The notes beneath the pieces are model-generated. The model was not told where the DNA came from and did not search any database. It was given only the letters and a program-made list of their open reading frames with translations. The translations under genes and the position numbers were made by a program. Shown one piece after another: positions 49,401-62,597 of a stretch of DNA of 64,000 nucleotides; the stretch's first letter is position 1; every line of letters begins with the position of its first letter. The stretch covers positions 6,319,512 to 6,383,511 of the forward strand of contig CP136064.1 of assembly GCA_032622095.1 (NCBI GenBank). Reading direction: 5' to 3'. Source of the DNA: Siphonodentalium dalli. Taxonomy: Eukaryota > Mollusca > Scaphopoda > Gadilida > Siphonodentaliidae.

Positions 49401-52400
49401 GATGCCCCTTTAACATTTAGCTGGGTTCTGGTAAGGTATTGTGGCGATATTCTACTATGTAGGCCAATATGTATGTTGTTCAGTACATACTTTTCGAATA
49501 TCTCTGGCCTCCATCGTCATAATACCGCAAGTAGGTAATCGTTTTGAAGTACTAGAAATTCCCCATCGAATGACACCAAACACGTGACGATCGGTTGAAG
49601 GAATTTAAATTCATAGTGCATTTTCTGTAAACTTGAACAAAAGGAAGGGGCCACAATTTCTACATTTGTCAACCGATTCATAAAATTTACTCACAATGAT
49701 ACTCAGTACATCATATAGATACTTCACAACCATTTTGGTTCAAATCGGCGACAAAAAAAAGAAGACAAATTTTGCCCCTCCCCTAGCCCGGAAAAATTTG
49801 AGCGGACCTTTGTCAAAATTTTCTGGTTTGGTCTTCTGTCTATGTTTAAGACGCTCACATAGACCAAATCCAGCTGTTGCGCTTCGTCTAGGAGAAGATC
49901 TGGGCACAAGCACTTTCTACACATGGACTTTATTAGTACATTTTTCGATGTGTTATAACTTGGCCATTTCTCAACCGATTTACAAAATTCTTTCACGAGT
50001 AGCATCAGTACGTCGTATAGATACACGAAAGTAAAAATGGTTGGAATCGGTGACAAAAAAAAATTTGACAAATTTTGCACCCCTCCCCAGGTCGACAAAT
50101 TGTATTCGGACCTTGGTGAAAATTTTCTCGATTCGTGCCCTTTCGTTAGTTAACACGGTCACGTAACCCGAATTCAGCTGCTTGGCTTCTTATAGGAGAA
50201 GATCTGGGCACAAACTTTTTCCAAAAATTTTGATTAAGGGCCATAACTCTGGAAAGAAAGTTAGGACATAAACCTAAATGTTTCATTCAGTTGTAACTTG
50301 GCAAGGTGCATATACCTACCAAATTTCAATGATTTATCTTTTTAACTTTCTGAGATATAAGGGTTACAAAATATATTAAGAAGAAGAAGTAGCATAAATA
50401 ATGAAAAATAAAAATAAAAAATTGAATAACAATATACATCCATATTAAAATATGGAAGTATAATAAGGGAATCGCGCGGAATTGATTGGAATGTCTATAG
50501 TATAGTTTATTGACATTTCTGTATTCAGTTTGAACGTTCTGGTGTGACCCCCACCCATGCCTCGAAATTTGGTGACGCGGGTAGAAAATTTGCCATATCT
50601 CGGCCAATTTTCGTGATATCGAGCTAATTTGTGCGTCATTGTGTTCGTATTTGATGCCCCTTTAACATTTAGCTGGGTTCTGGTAAGGTATTGTGGCGAT
50701 ATTCTACTATGTAGGCCAATATGTATGTTGTTCAGTACATACTTTTCGAATATCTCTGGCCTCCATCGTCATAATACCGCAAGTAGGTAATCGTTTTGAA
50801 GTACTAGAAATTCCCCATCGAATGACACCAAACACGTGACGATCGGTTGAAGGAATTTAAATTCATAGTGCATTTTCTGTAAACTTGAACAAAAGGAAGG
50901 GGCCACAATTTCTACATTTGTCAACCGATTCATAAAATTTACTCACAATGATACTCAGTACATCATATAGATACTTCACAACCATTTTGGTTCAAATCGG
51001 CGACAAAAAAAAGAAGACAAATTTTGCCCCTCCCCTAGCCCGGAAAAATTTGAGCGGACCTTTGTCAAAATTTTCTGGTTTGGTCTTCTGTCTATGTTTA
51101 AGACGCTCACATAGACCAAATCCAGCTGTTGCGCTTCGTCTAGGAGAAGATCTGGGCACAAGCACTTTCTACACATGGACTTTATTAGTACATTTTTCGA
51201 TGTGTTATAACTTGGCCATTTCTCAACCGATTTACAAAATTCTTTCACGAGTAGCATCAGTACGTCGTATAGATACACGAAAGTAAAAATGGTTGGAATC
51301 GGTGACAAAAAAAAATTTGACAAATTTTGCACCCCTCCCCAGGTCGACAAATTGTATTCGGACCTTGGTGAAAATTTTCTCGATTCGTGCCCTTTCGTTA
51401 GTTAACACGGTCACGTAACCCGAATTCAGCTGCTTGGCTTCTTATAGGAGAAGATCTGGGCACAAACTTTTTCCAAAAATTTTGATTAAGGGCCATAACT
51501 CTGGAAAGAAAGTTAGGACATAAACCTAAATGTTTCATTCAGTTGTAACTTGGCAAGGTGCATATACCTACCAAATTTCAATGATTTATCTTTTTAACTT
51601 TCTGAGATATAAGGGTTACAAAATATATTAAGAAGAAGAAGTAGCATAAATAATGAAAAATAAAAATAAAAAATTGAATAACAATATACATCCATATTAA
51701 AATATGGAAGTATAATAAGGGAATCGCGCGGAATTGATTGGAATGTCTATAGTATAGTTTATTGACATTTCTGTATTCAGTTTGAACGTTCTGGTGTGAC
51801 CCCCACCCATGCCTCGAAATTTGGTGACGCGGGTAGAAAATTTGCCATATCTCGGCCAATTTTCGTGATATCGAGCTAATTTGTGCGTCATTGTGTTCGT
51901 ATTTGATGCCCCTTTAACATTTAGCTGGGTTCTGGTAAGGTATTGTGGCGATATTCTACTATGTAGGCCAATATGTATGTTGTTCAGTACATACTTTTCG
52001 AATATCTCTGGCCTCCATCGTCATAATACCGCAAGTAGGTAATCGTTTTGAAGTACTAGAAATTCCCCATCGAATGACACCAAACACGTGACGATCGGTT
52101 GAAGGAATTTAAATTCATAGTGCATTTTCTGTAAACTTGAACAAAAGGAAGGGGCCACAATTTCTACATTTGTCAACCGATTCATAAAATTTACTCACAA
52201 TGATACTCAGTACATCATATAGATACTTCACAACCATTTTGGTTCAAATCGGCGACAAAAAAAAGAAGACAAATTTTGCCCCTCCCCTAGCCCGGAAAAA
52301 TTTGAGCGGACCTTTGTCAAAATTTTCTGGTTTGGTCTTCTGTCTATGTTTAAGACGCTCACATAGACCAAATCCAGCTGTTGCGCTTCGTCTAGGAGAA

Positions 52401-54989
52401 GATCTGGGCACAAGCACTTTCTACACATGGACTTTATTAGTACATTTTTCGATGTGTTATAACTTGGCCATTTCTCAACCGATTTACAAAATTCTTTCAC
52501 GAGTAGCATCAGTACGTCGTATAGATACACGAAAGTAAAAATGGTTGGAATCGGTGACAAAAAAAAATTTGACAAATTTTGCACCCCTCCCCAGGTCGAC
52601 AAATTGTATTCGGACCTTGGTGAAAATTTTCTCGATTCGTGCCCTTTCGTTAGTTAACACGGTCACGTAACCCGAATTCAGCTGCTTGGCTTCTTATAGG
52701 AGAAGATCTGGGCACAAACTTTTTCCAAAAATTTTGATTAAGGGCCATAACTCTGGAAAGAAAGTTAGGACATAAACCTAAATGTTTCATTCAGTTGTAA
52801 CTTGGCAAGGTGCATATACCTACCAAATTTCAATGATTTATCTTTTTAACTTTCTGAGATATAAGGGTTACAAAATATATTAAGAAGAAGAAGTAGCATA
52901 AATAATGAAAAATAAAAATAAAAAATTGAATAACAATATACATCCATATTAAAATATGGAAGTATAATAAGGGAATCGCGCGGAATTGATTGGAATGTCT
53001 ATAGTATAGTTTATTGACATTTCTGTATTCAGTTTGAACGTTCTGGTGTGACCCCCACCCATGCCTCGAAATTTGGTGACGCGGGTAGAAAATTTGCCAT
53101 ATCTCGGCCAATTTTCGTGATATCGAGCTAATTTGTGCGTCATTGTGTTCGTATTTGATGCCCCTTTAACATTTAGCTGGGTTCTGGTAAGGTATTGTGG
53201 CGATATTCTACTATGTAGGCCAATATGTATGTTGTTCAGTACATACTTTTCGAATATCTCTGGCCTCCATCGTCATAATACCGCAAGTAGGTAATCGTTT
53301 TGAAGTACTAGAAATTCCCCATCGAATGACACCAAACACGTGACGATCGGTTGAAGGAATTTAAATTCATAGTGCATTTTCTGTAAACTTGAACAAAAGG
53401 AAGGGGCCACAATTTCTACATTTGTCAACCGATTCATAAAATTTACTCACAATGATACTCAGTACATCATATAGATACTTCACAACCATTTTGGTTCAAA
53501 TCGGCGACAAAAAAAAGAAGACAAATTTTGCCCCTCCCCTAGCCCGGAAAAATTTGAGCGGACCTTTGTCAAAATTTTCTGGTTTGGTCTTCTGTCTATG
53601 TTTAAGACGCTCACATAGACCAAATCCAGCTGTTGCGCTTCGTCTAGGAGAAGATCTGGGCACAAGCACTTTCTACACATGGACTTTATTAGTACATTTT
53701 TCGATGTGTTATAACTTGGCCATTTCTCAACCGATTTACAAAATTCTTTCACGAGTAGCATCAGTACGTCGTATAGATACACGAAAGTAAAAATGGTTGG
53801 AATCGGTGACAAAAAAAAATTTGACAAATTTTGCACCCCTCCCCAGGTCGACAAATTGTATTCGGACCTTGGTGAAAATTTTCTCGATTCGTGCCCTTTC
53901 GTTAGTTAACACGGTCACGTAACCCGAATTCAGCTGCTTGGCTTCTTATAGGAGAAGATCTGGGCACAAACTTTTTCCAAAAATTTTGATTAAGGGCCAT
54001 AACTCTGGAAAGAAAGTTAGGACATAAACCTAAATGTTTCATTCAGTTGTAACTTGGCAAGGTGCATATACCTACCAAATTTCAATGATTTATCTTTTTA
54101 ACTTTCTGAGATATAAGGGTTACAAAATATATTAAGAAGAAGAAGTAGCATAAATAATGAAAAATAAAAATAAAAAATTGAATAACAATATACATCCATA
54201 TTAAAATATGGAAGTATAATAAGGGAATCGCGCGGAATTGATTGGAATGTCTATAGTATAGTTTATTGACATTTCTGTATTCAGTTTGAACGTTCTGGTG
54301 TGACCCCCACCCATGCCTCGAAATTTGGTGACGCGGGTAGAAAATTTGCCATATCTCGGCCAATTTTCGTGATATCGAGCTAATTTGTGCGTCATTGTGT
54401 TCGTATTTGATGCCCCTTTAACATTTAGCTGGGTTCTGGTAAGGTATTGTGGCGATATTCTACTATGTAGGCCAATATGTATGTTGTTCAGTACATACTT
54501 TTCGAATATCTCTGGCCTCCATCGTCATAATACCGCAAGTAGGTAATCGTTTTGAAGTACTAGAAATTCCCCATCGAATGACACCAAACACGTGACGATC
54601 GGTTGAAGGAATTTAAATTCATAGTGCATTTTCTGTAAACTTGAACAAAAGGAAGGGGCCACAATTTCTACATTTGTCAACCGATTCATAAAATTTACTC
54701 ACAATGATACTCAGTACATCATATAGATACTTCACAACCATTTTGGTTCAAATCGGCGACAAAAAAAAGAAGACAAATTTTGCCCCTCCCCTAGCCCGGA
54801 AAAATTTGAGCGGACCTTTGTCAAAATTTTCTGGTTTGGTCTTCTGTCTATGTTTAAGACGCTCACATAGACCAAATCCAGCTGTTGCGCTTCGTCTAGG
54901 AGAAGATCTGGGCACAAGCACTTTCTACACATGGACTTTATTAGTACATTTTTCGATGTGTTATAACCAGTGTTCGCGCTGGACCGAAA

Positions 54990-55100
54990 TTGTTTTTAGC
55001 CAAAAGTTTAGCCAAATGAAAATTTTATTAGCCAAATGAAAAAAACTTTAGCCAAATTTTATTTGGCCAAATTAAACAAAATATGGCCAAATTAAATCAT
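54990..55100 (+). repeat. left subterminal TTAGCCAAA cluster of the hAT element
   Basis: Four TTAGCCAAA motifs and two TGGCCAAATTAA variants within about 110 bp. The first part matches the right-hand cluster in the same orientation. Repeated subterminal motifs are usual binding sites for hAT transposases, so this is a plausible enzyme-binding region. Confidence 0.7.
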
Positions 55101-55829
55101 CGTTTTATGGTCGGTTCACAATTAATGACTAAAACGTCAAATCTAACAGGCACAGGTAAAATACACAATAATTTAACTAATTTTGATGAACTAGAAATAT
55201 TTTTATATATGTCATTTATTAAAAAATTATTAATCTTTATGTGAAAGAGTGATTTGGGGGGGGGGGGGGGGGGTAACCCGGGATTGGGTATACGGACATT
55301 TCCCAACCGGACATTTCCCCACTTTCTTCTTTTAAATCATTAAATATTAATTATCCTTGCGAAAATATCTAAGTGACATCTCTGGAAACTAATAACTTAA
55401 TATTGTTACGCCATTATCAAATTACAATCTGTCATAAACGCATGGATATTATTTTGAATGTATCGGTATTGACGAAAAATAGCGACAAAATATCTGTCGT
55501 GATTCACATTTGGCTGATTAAGCTATTGTCTTACACTTGGTGCTCATAAACCTTGGCCGTCATAAATACAATGTCATCATAAACATGCATTGTGCAGGAG
55601 CCCCGTGGGTGACCATACAGACAATGGGGGATTAGCGGATTAAATGTAAAATAATGATATGACCTTTTGCTGTTTCGTGCAGAGTGACGGGTTTCCCTTT
55701 GTACTGTCCGCGATCGGGTTTCGGGTTTCCACGTACGTATACGATGTTTTCGGACAAGATCGTTCACATCACAGAATTAAAAACCCACTTGCCAAAAATT
55801 CATGCTTCCAGTCTCTATTTGGGGTCAAA

Positions 55830-55914
55830 AAAAGTTTAGCCAAAAGTTTAGCCAAATGAAATTTTTATTAGCCAAATTCGAAAAAGATTAGCCATTGGCT
55901 AATTTGGCTACCGA
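55830..55914 (+). repeat. right subterminal TTAGCCAAA cluster of the hAT element
   Basis: Contains GTTTAGCCAAAAGTTTAGCC, then AAATGAAATTTTTATTAGCC and an ATTAGCC / GGCTAAT stem just inside the inverted repeat. It is a direct, not inverted, copy of the left cluster. Confidence 0.7.
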
Positions 55915-58900
55915 CAGCGCGAACACTGGTTATAACTTGGCCATTTCTCAACCGATTTACAAAATTCTTTCACGAGTAGCATCAGTACGTCGTATAGATA
56001 CACGAAAGTAAAAATGGTTGGAATCGGTGACAAAAAAAAATTTGACAAATTTTGCACCCCTCCCCAGGTCGACAAATTGTATTCGGACCTTGGTGAAAAT
56101 TTTCTCGATTCGTGCCCTTTCGTTAGTTAACACGGTCACGTAACCCGAATTCAGCTGCTTGGCTTCTTATAGGAGAAGATCTGGGCACAAACTTTTTCCA
56201 AAAATTTTGATTAAGGGCCATAACTCTGGAAAGAAAGTTAGGACATAAACCTAAATGTTTCATTCAGTTGTAACTTGGCAAGGTGCATATACCTACCAAA
56301 TTTCAATGATTTATCTTTTTAACTTTCTGAGATATAAGGGTTACAAAATATATTAAGAAGAAGAAGTAGCATAAATAATGAAAAATAAAAATAAAAAATT
56401 GAATAACAATATACATCCATATTAAAATATGGAAGTATAATAAGGGAATCGCGCGGAATTGATTGGAATGTCTATAGTATAGTTTATTGACATTTCTGTA
56501 TTCAGTTTGAACGTTCTGGTGTGACCCCCACCCATGCCTCGAAATTTGGTGACGCGGGTAGAAAATTTGCCATATCTCGGCCAATTTTCGTGATATCGAG
56601 CTAATTTGTGCGTCATTGTGTTCGTATTTGATGCCCCTTTAACATTTAGCTGGGTTCTGGTAAGGTATTGTGGCGATATTCTACTATGTAGGCCAATATG
56701 TATGTTGTTCAGTACATACTTTTCGAATATCTCTGGCCTCCATCGTCATAATACCGCAAGTAGGTAATCGTTTTGAAGTACTAGAAATTCCCCATCGAAT
56801 GACACCAAACACGTGACGATCGGTTGAAGGAATTTAAATTCATAGTGCATTTTCTGTAAACTTGAACAAAAGGAAGGGGCCACAATTTCTACATTTGTCA
56901 ACCGATTCATAAAATTTACTCACAATGATACTCAGTACATCATATAGATACTTCACAACCATTTTGGTTCAAATCGGCGACAAAAAAAAGAAGACAAATT
57001 TTGCCCCTCCCCTAGCCCGGAAAAATTTGAGCGGACCTTTGTCAAAATTTTCTGGTTTGGTCTTCTGTCTATGTTTAAGACGCTCACATAGACCAAATCC
57101 AGCTGTTGCGCTTCGTCTAGGAGAAGATCTGGGCACAAGCACTTTCTACACATGGACTTTATTAGTACATTTTTCGATGTGTTATAACTTGGCCATTTCT
57201 CAACCGATTTACAAAATTCTTTCACGAGTAGCATCAGTACGTCGTATAGATACACGAAAGTAAAAATGGTTGGAATCGGTGACAAAAAAAAATTTGACAA
57301 ATTTTGCACCCCTCCCCAGGTCGACAAATTGTATTCGGACCTTGGTGAAAATTTTCTCGATTCGTGCCCTTTCGTTAGTTAACACGGTCACGTAACCCGA
57401 ATTCAGCTGCTTGGCTTCTTATAGGAGAAGATCTGGGCACAAACTTTTTCCAAAAATTTTGATTAAGGGCCATAACTCTGGAAAGAAAGTTAGGACATAA
57501 ACCTAAATGTTTCATTCAGTTGTAACTTGGCAAGGTGCATATACCTACCAAATTTCAATGATTTATCTTTTTAACTTTCTGAGATATAAGGGTTACAAAA
57601 TATATTAAGAAGAAGAAGTAGCATAAATAATGAAAAATAAAAATAAAAAATTGAATAACAATATACATCCATATTAAAATATGGAAGTATAATAAGGGAA
57701 TCGCGCGGAATTGATTGGAATGTCTATAGTATAGTTTATTGACATTTCTGTATTCAGTTTGAACGTTCTGGTGTGACCCCCACCCATGCCTCGAAATTTG
57801 GTGACGCGGGTAGAAAATTTGCCATATCTCGGCCAATTTTCGTGATATCGAGCTAATTTGTGCGTCATTGTGTTCGTATTTGATGCCCCTTTAACATTTA
57901 GCTGGGTTATGGTAAGGTATTGTGGCGATATTCTACTATGTAGGCCAATATGTATGTTGTTCAGTACATACTTTTCGAATATCTCTGGCCTCCATCGTCA
58001 TAATACCGCAAGTAGGTAATCGTTTTGAAGTACTAGAAATTCCCCATCGAATGACACCAAACACGTGACGATCGGTTGAAGGAATTTAAATTCATAGTGC
58101 ATTTTCTGTAAACTTGAACAAAAGGAAGGGGCCACAATTTCTACATTTGTCAACCGATTCATAAAATTTACTCACAATGATACTCAGTACATCATATAGA
58201 TACTTCACAACCATTTTGGTTCAAATCGGCGACAAAAAAAAGAAGACAAATTTTGCCCCTCCCCTAGCCCGGAAAAATTTGAGCGGACCTTTGTCAAAAT
58301 TTTCTGGTTTGGTCTTCTGTCTATGTTTAAGACGCTCACATAGACCAAATCCAGCTGTTGCGCTTCGTCTAGGAGAAGATCTGGGCACAAGCACTTTCTA
58401 CACATGGACTTTATTAGTACATTTTTCGATGTGTTATAACTTGGCCATTTCTCAACCGATTTACAAAATTCTTTCACGAGTAGCATCAGTACGTCGTATA
58501 GATACACGAAAGTAAAAATGGTTGGAATCGGTGACAAAAAAAAATTTGACAAATTTTGCACCCCTCCCCAGGTCGACAAATTGTATTCGGACCTTGGTGA
58601 AAATTTTCTCGATTCGTGCCCTTTCGTTAGTTAACACGGTCACGTAACCCGAATTCAGCTGCTTGGCTTCTTATAGGAGAAGATCTGGGCACAAACTTTT
58701 TCCAAAAATTTTGATTAAGGACCATAACTCTGGAAAGAAAGTTAGGACATAAACCTAAATGTTTCATTCAGTTGTAACTTGGCAAGGTGCATATACCTAC
58801 CAAATTTCAATGATTTATCTTTTTAACTTTCTGAGATATAAGGGTTACAAAATATATTAAGAAGAAGAAGTAGCATAAATAATGAAAAATAAAAATAAAA

Positions 58901-61418
58901 AATTGAATAACAATATACATCCATATTAAAATATGGAAGTATAATAAGGGAATCGCGCGGAATTGATTGGAATGTCTATAGTATAGTTTATTGACATTTC
59001 TGTATTCAGTTTGAACGTTCTGGTGTGACCCCCACCCATGCCTCGAAATTTGGTGACGCGGGTAGAAAATTTGCCATATCTCGGCCAATTTTCGTGATAT
59101 CGAGCTAATTTGTGCGTCATTGTGTTCGTATTTGATGCCCCTTTAACATTTAGCTGGGTTCTGGTAAGGTATTGTGGCGATATTCTACTATGTAGGCCAA
59201 TATGTATGTTGTTCAGTACATACTTTTCGAATATCTCTGGCCTCCATCGTCATAATACCGCAAGTAGGTAATCGTTTTGAAGTACTAGAAATTCCCCATC
59301 GAATGACACCAAACACGTGACGATCGGTTGAAGGAATTTAAATTCATAGTGCATTTTCTGTAAACTTGAACAAAAGGAAGGGGCCACAATTTCTACATTT
59401 GTCAACCGATTCATAAAATTTACTCACAATGATACTCAGTACATCATATAGATACTTCACAACCATTTTGGTTCAAATCGGCGACAAAAAAAAGAAGACA
59501 AATTTTGCCCCTCCCCTAGCCCGGAAAAATTTGAGCGGACCTTTGTCAAAATTTTCTGGTTTGGTCTTCTGTCTATGTTTAAGACGCTCACATAGACCAA
59601 ATCCAGCTGTTGCGCTTCGTCTAGGAGAATATCTGGGCACAAGCACTTTCTACACATGGACTTTATTAGTACATTTTTCGATGTGTTATAACTTGGCCAT
59701 TTCTCAACCGATTTACAAAATTCTTTCACGAGTAGCATCAGTACGTCGTATAGATACACGAAAGTAAAAATGGTTGGAATCGGTGACAAAAAAAAATTTG
59801 ACAAATTTTGCACCCCTCCCCAGGTCGACAAATTGTATTCGGACCTTGGTGAAAATTTTCTCGATTCGTGCCCTTTCGTTAGTTAACACGGTCACGTAAC
59901 CCGAATTCAGCTGCTTGGCTTCTTATAGGAGAAGATCTGGGCACAAACTTTTTCCAAAAATTTTGATTAAGGGCCATAACTCTGGAAAGAAAGTTAGGAC
60001 ATAAACCTAAATGTTTCATTCAGTTGTAACTTGGCAAGGTGCATATACCTACCAAATTTCAATGATTTATCTTTTTAACTTTCTGAGATATAAGGGTTAC
60101 AAAATATATTAAGAAGAAGAAGTAGCATAAATAATGAAAAATAAAAATAAAAAATTGAATAACAATATACATCCATATTAAAATATGGAAGTATAATAAG
60201 GGAATCGCGCGGAATTGATTGGAATGTCTATAGTATAGTTTATTGACATTTCTGTATTCAGTTTGAACGTTCTGGTGTGACCCCCACCCATGCCTCGAAA
60301 TTTGGTGACGCGGGTAGAAAATTTGCCATATCTCGGCCAATTTTCGTGATATCGAGCTAATTTGTGCGTCATTGTGTTCGTATTTGATGCCCCTTTAACA
60401 TTTAGCTGGGTTATGGTAAGGTATTGTGGCGATATTCTACTATGTAGGCCAATATGTATGTTGTTCAGTACATACTTTTCGAATATCTCTGGCCTCCATC
60501 GTCATAATACCGCAAGTAGGTAATCGTTTTGAAGTACTAGAAATTCCCCATCGAATGACACCAAACACGTGACGATCGGTTGAAGGAATTTAAATTCATA
60601 GTGCATTTTCTGTAAACTTGAACAAAAGGAAGGGGCCACAATTTCTACATTTGTCAACCGATTCATAAAATTTACTCACAATGATACTCAGTACATCATA
60701 TAGATACTTCACAACCATTTTGGTTCAAATCGGCGACAAAAAAAAGAAGACAAATTTTGCCCCTCCCCTAGCCCGGAAAAATTTGAGCGGACCTTTGTCA
60801 AAATTTTCTGGTTTGGTCTTCTGTCTATGTTTAAGACGCTCACATAGACCAAATCCAGCTGTTGCGCTTCGTCTAGGAGAAGATCTGGGCACAAGCACTT
60901 TCTACACATGGACTTTATTAGTACATTTTTCGATGTGTTATAACTTGGCCATTTCTCAACCGATTTACAAAATTCTTTCACGAGTAGCATCAGTACGTCG
61001 TATAGATACACGAAAGTAAAAATGGTTGGAATCGGTGACAAAAAAAAATTTGACAAATTTTGCACCCCTCCCCAGGTCGACAAATTGTATTCGGACCTTG
61101 GTGAAAATTTTCTCGATTCGTGCCCTTTCGTTAGTTAACACGGTCACGTAACCCGAATTCAGCTGCTTGGCTTCTTATAGGAGAAGATCTGGGCACAAAC
61201 TTTTTCCAAAAATTTTGATTAAGGGCCATAACTCTGGAAAGAAAGTTAGGACATAAACCTAAATGTTTCATTCAGTTGTAACTTGGCAAGGTGCATATAC
61301 CTACCAAATTTCAATGATTTATCTTTTTAACTTTCTGAGATATAAGGGTTACAAAATATATTAAGAAGAAGAAGTAGCATAAATAATGAAAAATAAAAAT
61401 AAAAAATTGAATAACAAT

Positions 61419-62597
61419 ATACATCCATATTAAAATATGGAAGTATAATAAGGGAATCGCGCGGAATTGATTGGAATGTCTATAGTATAGTTTATTGACA
61501 TTTCTGTATTCAGTTTGAACGTTCTGGTGTGACCCCCACCCATGCCTCGAAATTTGGTGACGCGGGTAGAAAATTTGCCATATCTCGGCCAATTTTCGTG
61601 ATATCGAGCTAATTTGTGCGTCATTGTGTTCGTATTTGATGCCCCTTTAACATTTAGCTGGGTTCTGGTAAGGTATTGTGGCGATATTCTACTATGTAGG
61701 CCAATATGTATGTTGTTCAGTACATACTTTTCGAATATCTCTGGCCTCCATCGTCATAATACCGCAAGTAGGTAATCATTTTGAAGTACTAGAAATTCCC
61801 CATCGAATGACACCAAACACGTGACGATCGGTTGAAGGAATTTAAATTCATAGTGCATTTTCTGTAAACTTGAACAAAAGGAAGGGGCCACAATTTCTAC
61901 ATTTGTCAACCGATTCATAAAATTTACTCACAATGATACTCAGTACATCATATAGATACTTCACAACCATTTTGGTTCAAATCGGCGACAAAAAAAAGAA
62001 GACAAATTTTGCCCCTCCCCTAGCCCGGAAAAATTTGAGCGGACCTTTGTCAAAATTTTCTGGTTTGGTCTTCTGTCTATGTTTAAGACGCTCACATAGA
62101 CCAAATCCAGCTGTTGCGCTTCGTCTAGGAGAAGATCTGGGCACAAGCACTTTCTACACATGGACTTTATTAGTACATTTTTCGATGTGTTATAACTTGG
62201 CCATTTCTCAACCGATTTAAAAATGGTTGGAATCGGTGACAAAAAAAAATTTGACAAATTTTGCACCCCTCCCCAGGTCGACAAATTGTATTCGGACCTT
62301 GGTGAAAATTTTCTCGATTCGTGCCCTTTCGTTAGTTAACACGGTCACGTAACCCGAATTCAGCTGCTTGGCTTGTTATAGGAGAAGATCTGGGCACAAA
62401 CTTTTTCCAAAAATTTTGATTAAGGGCCATAACTCTGGAAAGAAAGTTAGGACATAAACCTAAATGTTTCATTCAGTTGTAACTTGGCAAGGTGCATATA
62501 CCTACCAAATTTCAATGATTTATCTTTTTAACTTTCTGAGATATAAGGGTTACAAAATATATTAGAAGTAGCATAAATAATGAAAAATAAAAATAAA
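61419..62597 (+). repeat. last C monomer, with deletions
   Basis: Two deletions relative to its neighbours: 51 bp at 62218/62219 (ACCGATTTA joins directly to AAAATGGTTGG) and about 7 bp in the GAAGAAGAAG run near 62564. It stops a few bases before the expected hairpin and joins CTAGA. End monomers of tandem arrays commonly escape homogenisation, which would explain why changes survive here. Confidence 0.85.

Larger units (their letters stand above)
54968..55928. mobile_element. non-autonomous hAT-type DNA transposon, 961 bp
   Basis: Inserted within a C monomer. It is flanked by an 8-bp direct repeat GTTATAAC (54960-54967 and 55929-55936), and the uninterrupted target is seen once in every other C monomer. 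The terminal inverted repeats are CAGTGTTCGCGCTG at the left and its exact complement at the right (55915-55928), 14 bp. An 8-bp duplication and CAGTG ends are hallmarks of the hAT superfamily. The interior has no transposase-like frame, so it would need enzyme in trans. It contains an 18-G run (55256-55273) and TTAGCCAAAT-rich subterminal regions. Other monomers lack it, so insertion post-dates their homogenisation. Confidence 0.9.
35395..62597 (+). repeat. tandem array C, 21 monomers of ~1252 bp
   Basis: Hairpin starts at 35412, 36663, 37915, 39166, 40418, 41670, 42922, 44174, 45426, 46678, 47930, 49182, 50434, 51686, 52938, 54190, 56411, 57663, 58915, 60167 and 61419; the one long interval holds a transposon insertion. 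Monomers are nearly identical, and several in the middle look invariant to the eye. C aligns with A along its whole length (same modules and internal duplication) but with many fixed differences, including an inserted GTACATAC-type segment. No coding capacity: the longest minus-strand frame (143 codons in two copies) consists of the two internal sub-repeats. Confidence 0.97.

Noticed and set aside
54968-55928. Autonomous transposon with a transposase gene
   Set aside because: The longest frames inside are under 80 codons and carry no transposase features; the element is called non-autonomous.
163-62597. CRISPR array
   Set aside because: The repeated units are 1.2-1.7 kb with no short repeat/unique spacer alternation, and the sequence is eukaryotic in character.
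163-62597. Ribosomal DNA spacer or other multigene cluster
   Set aside because: No rRNA, tRNA or histone gene sequence is recognisable between or within monomers.
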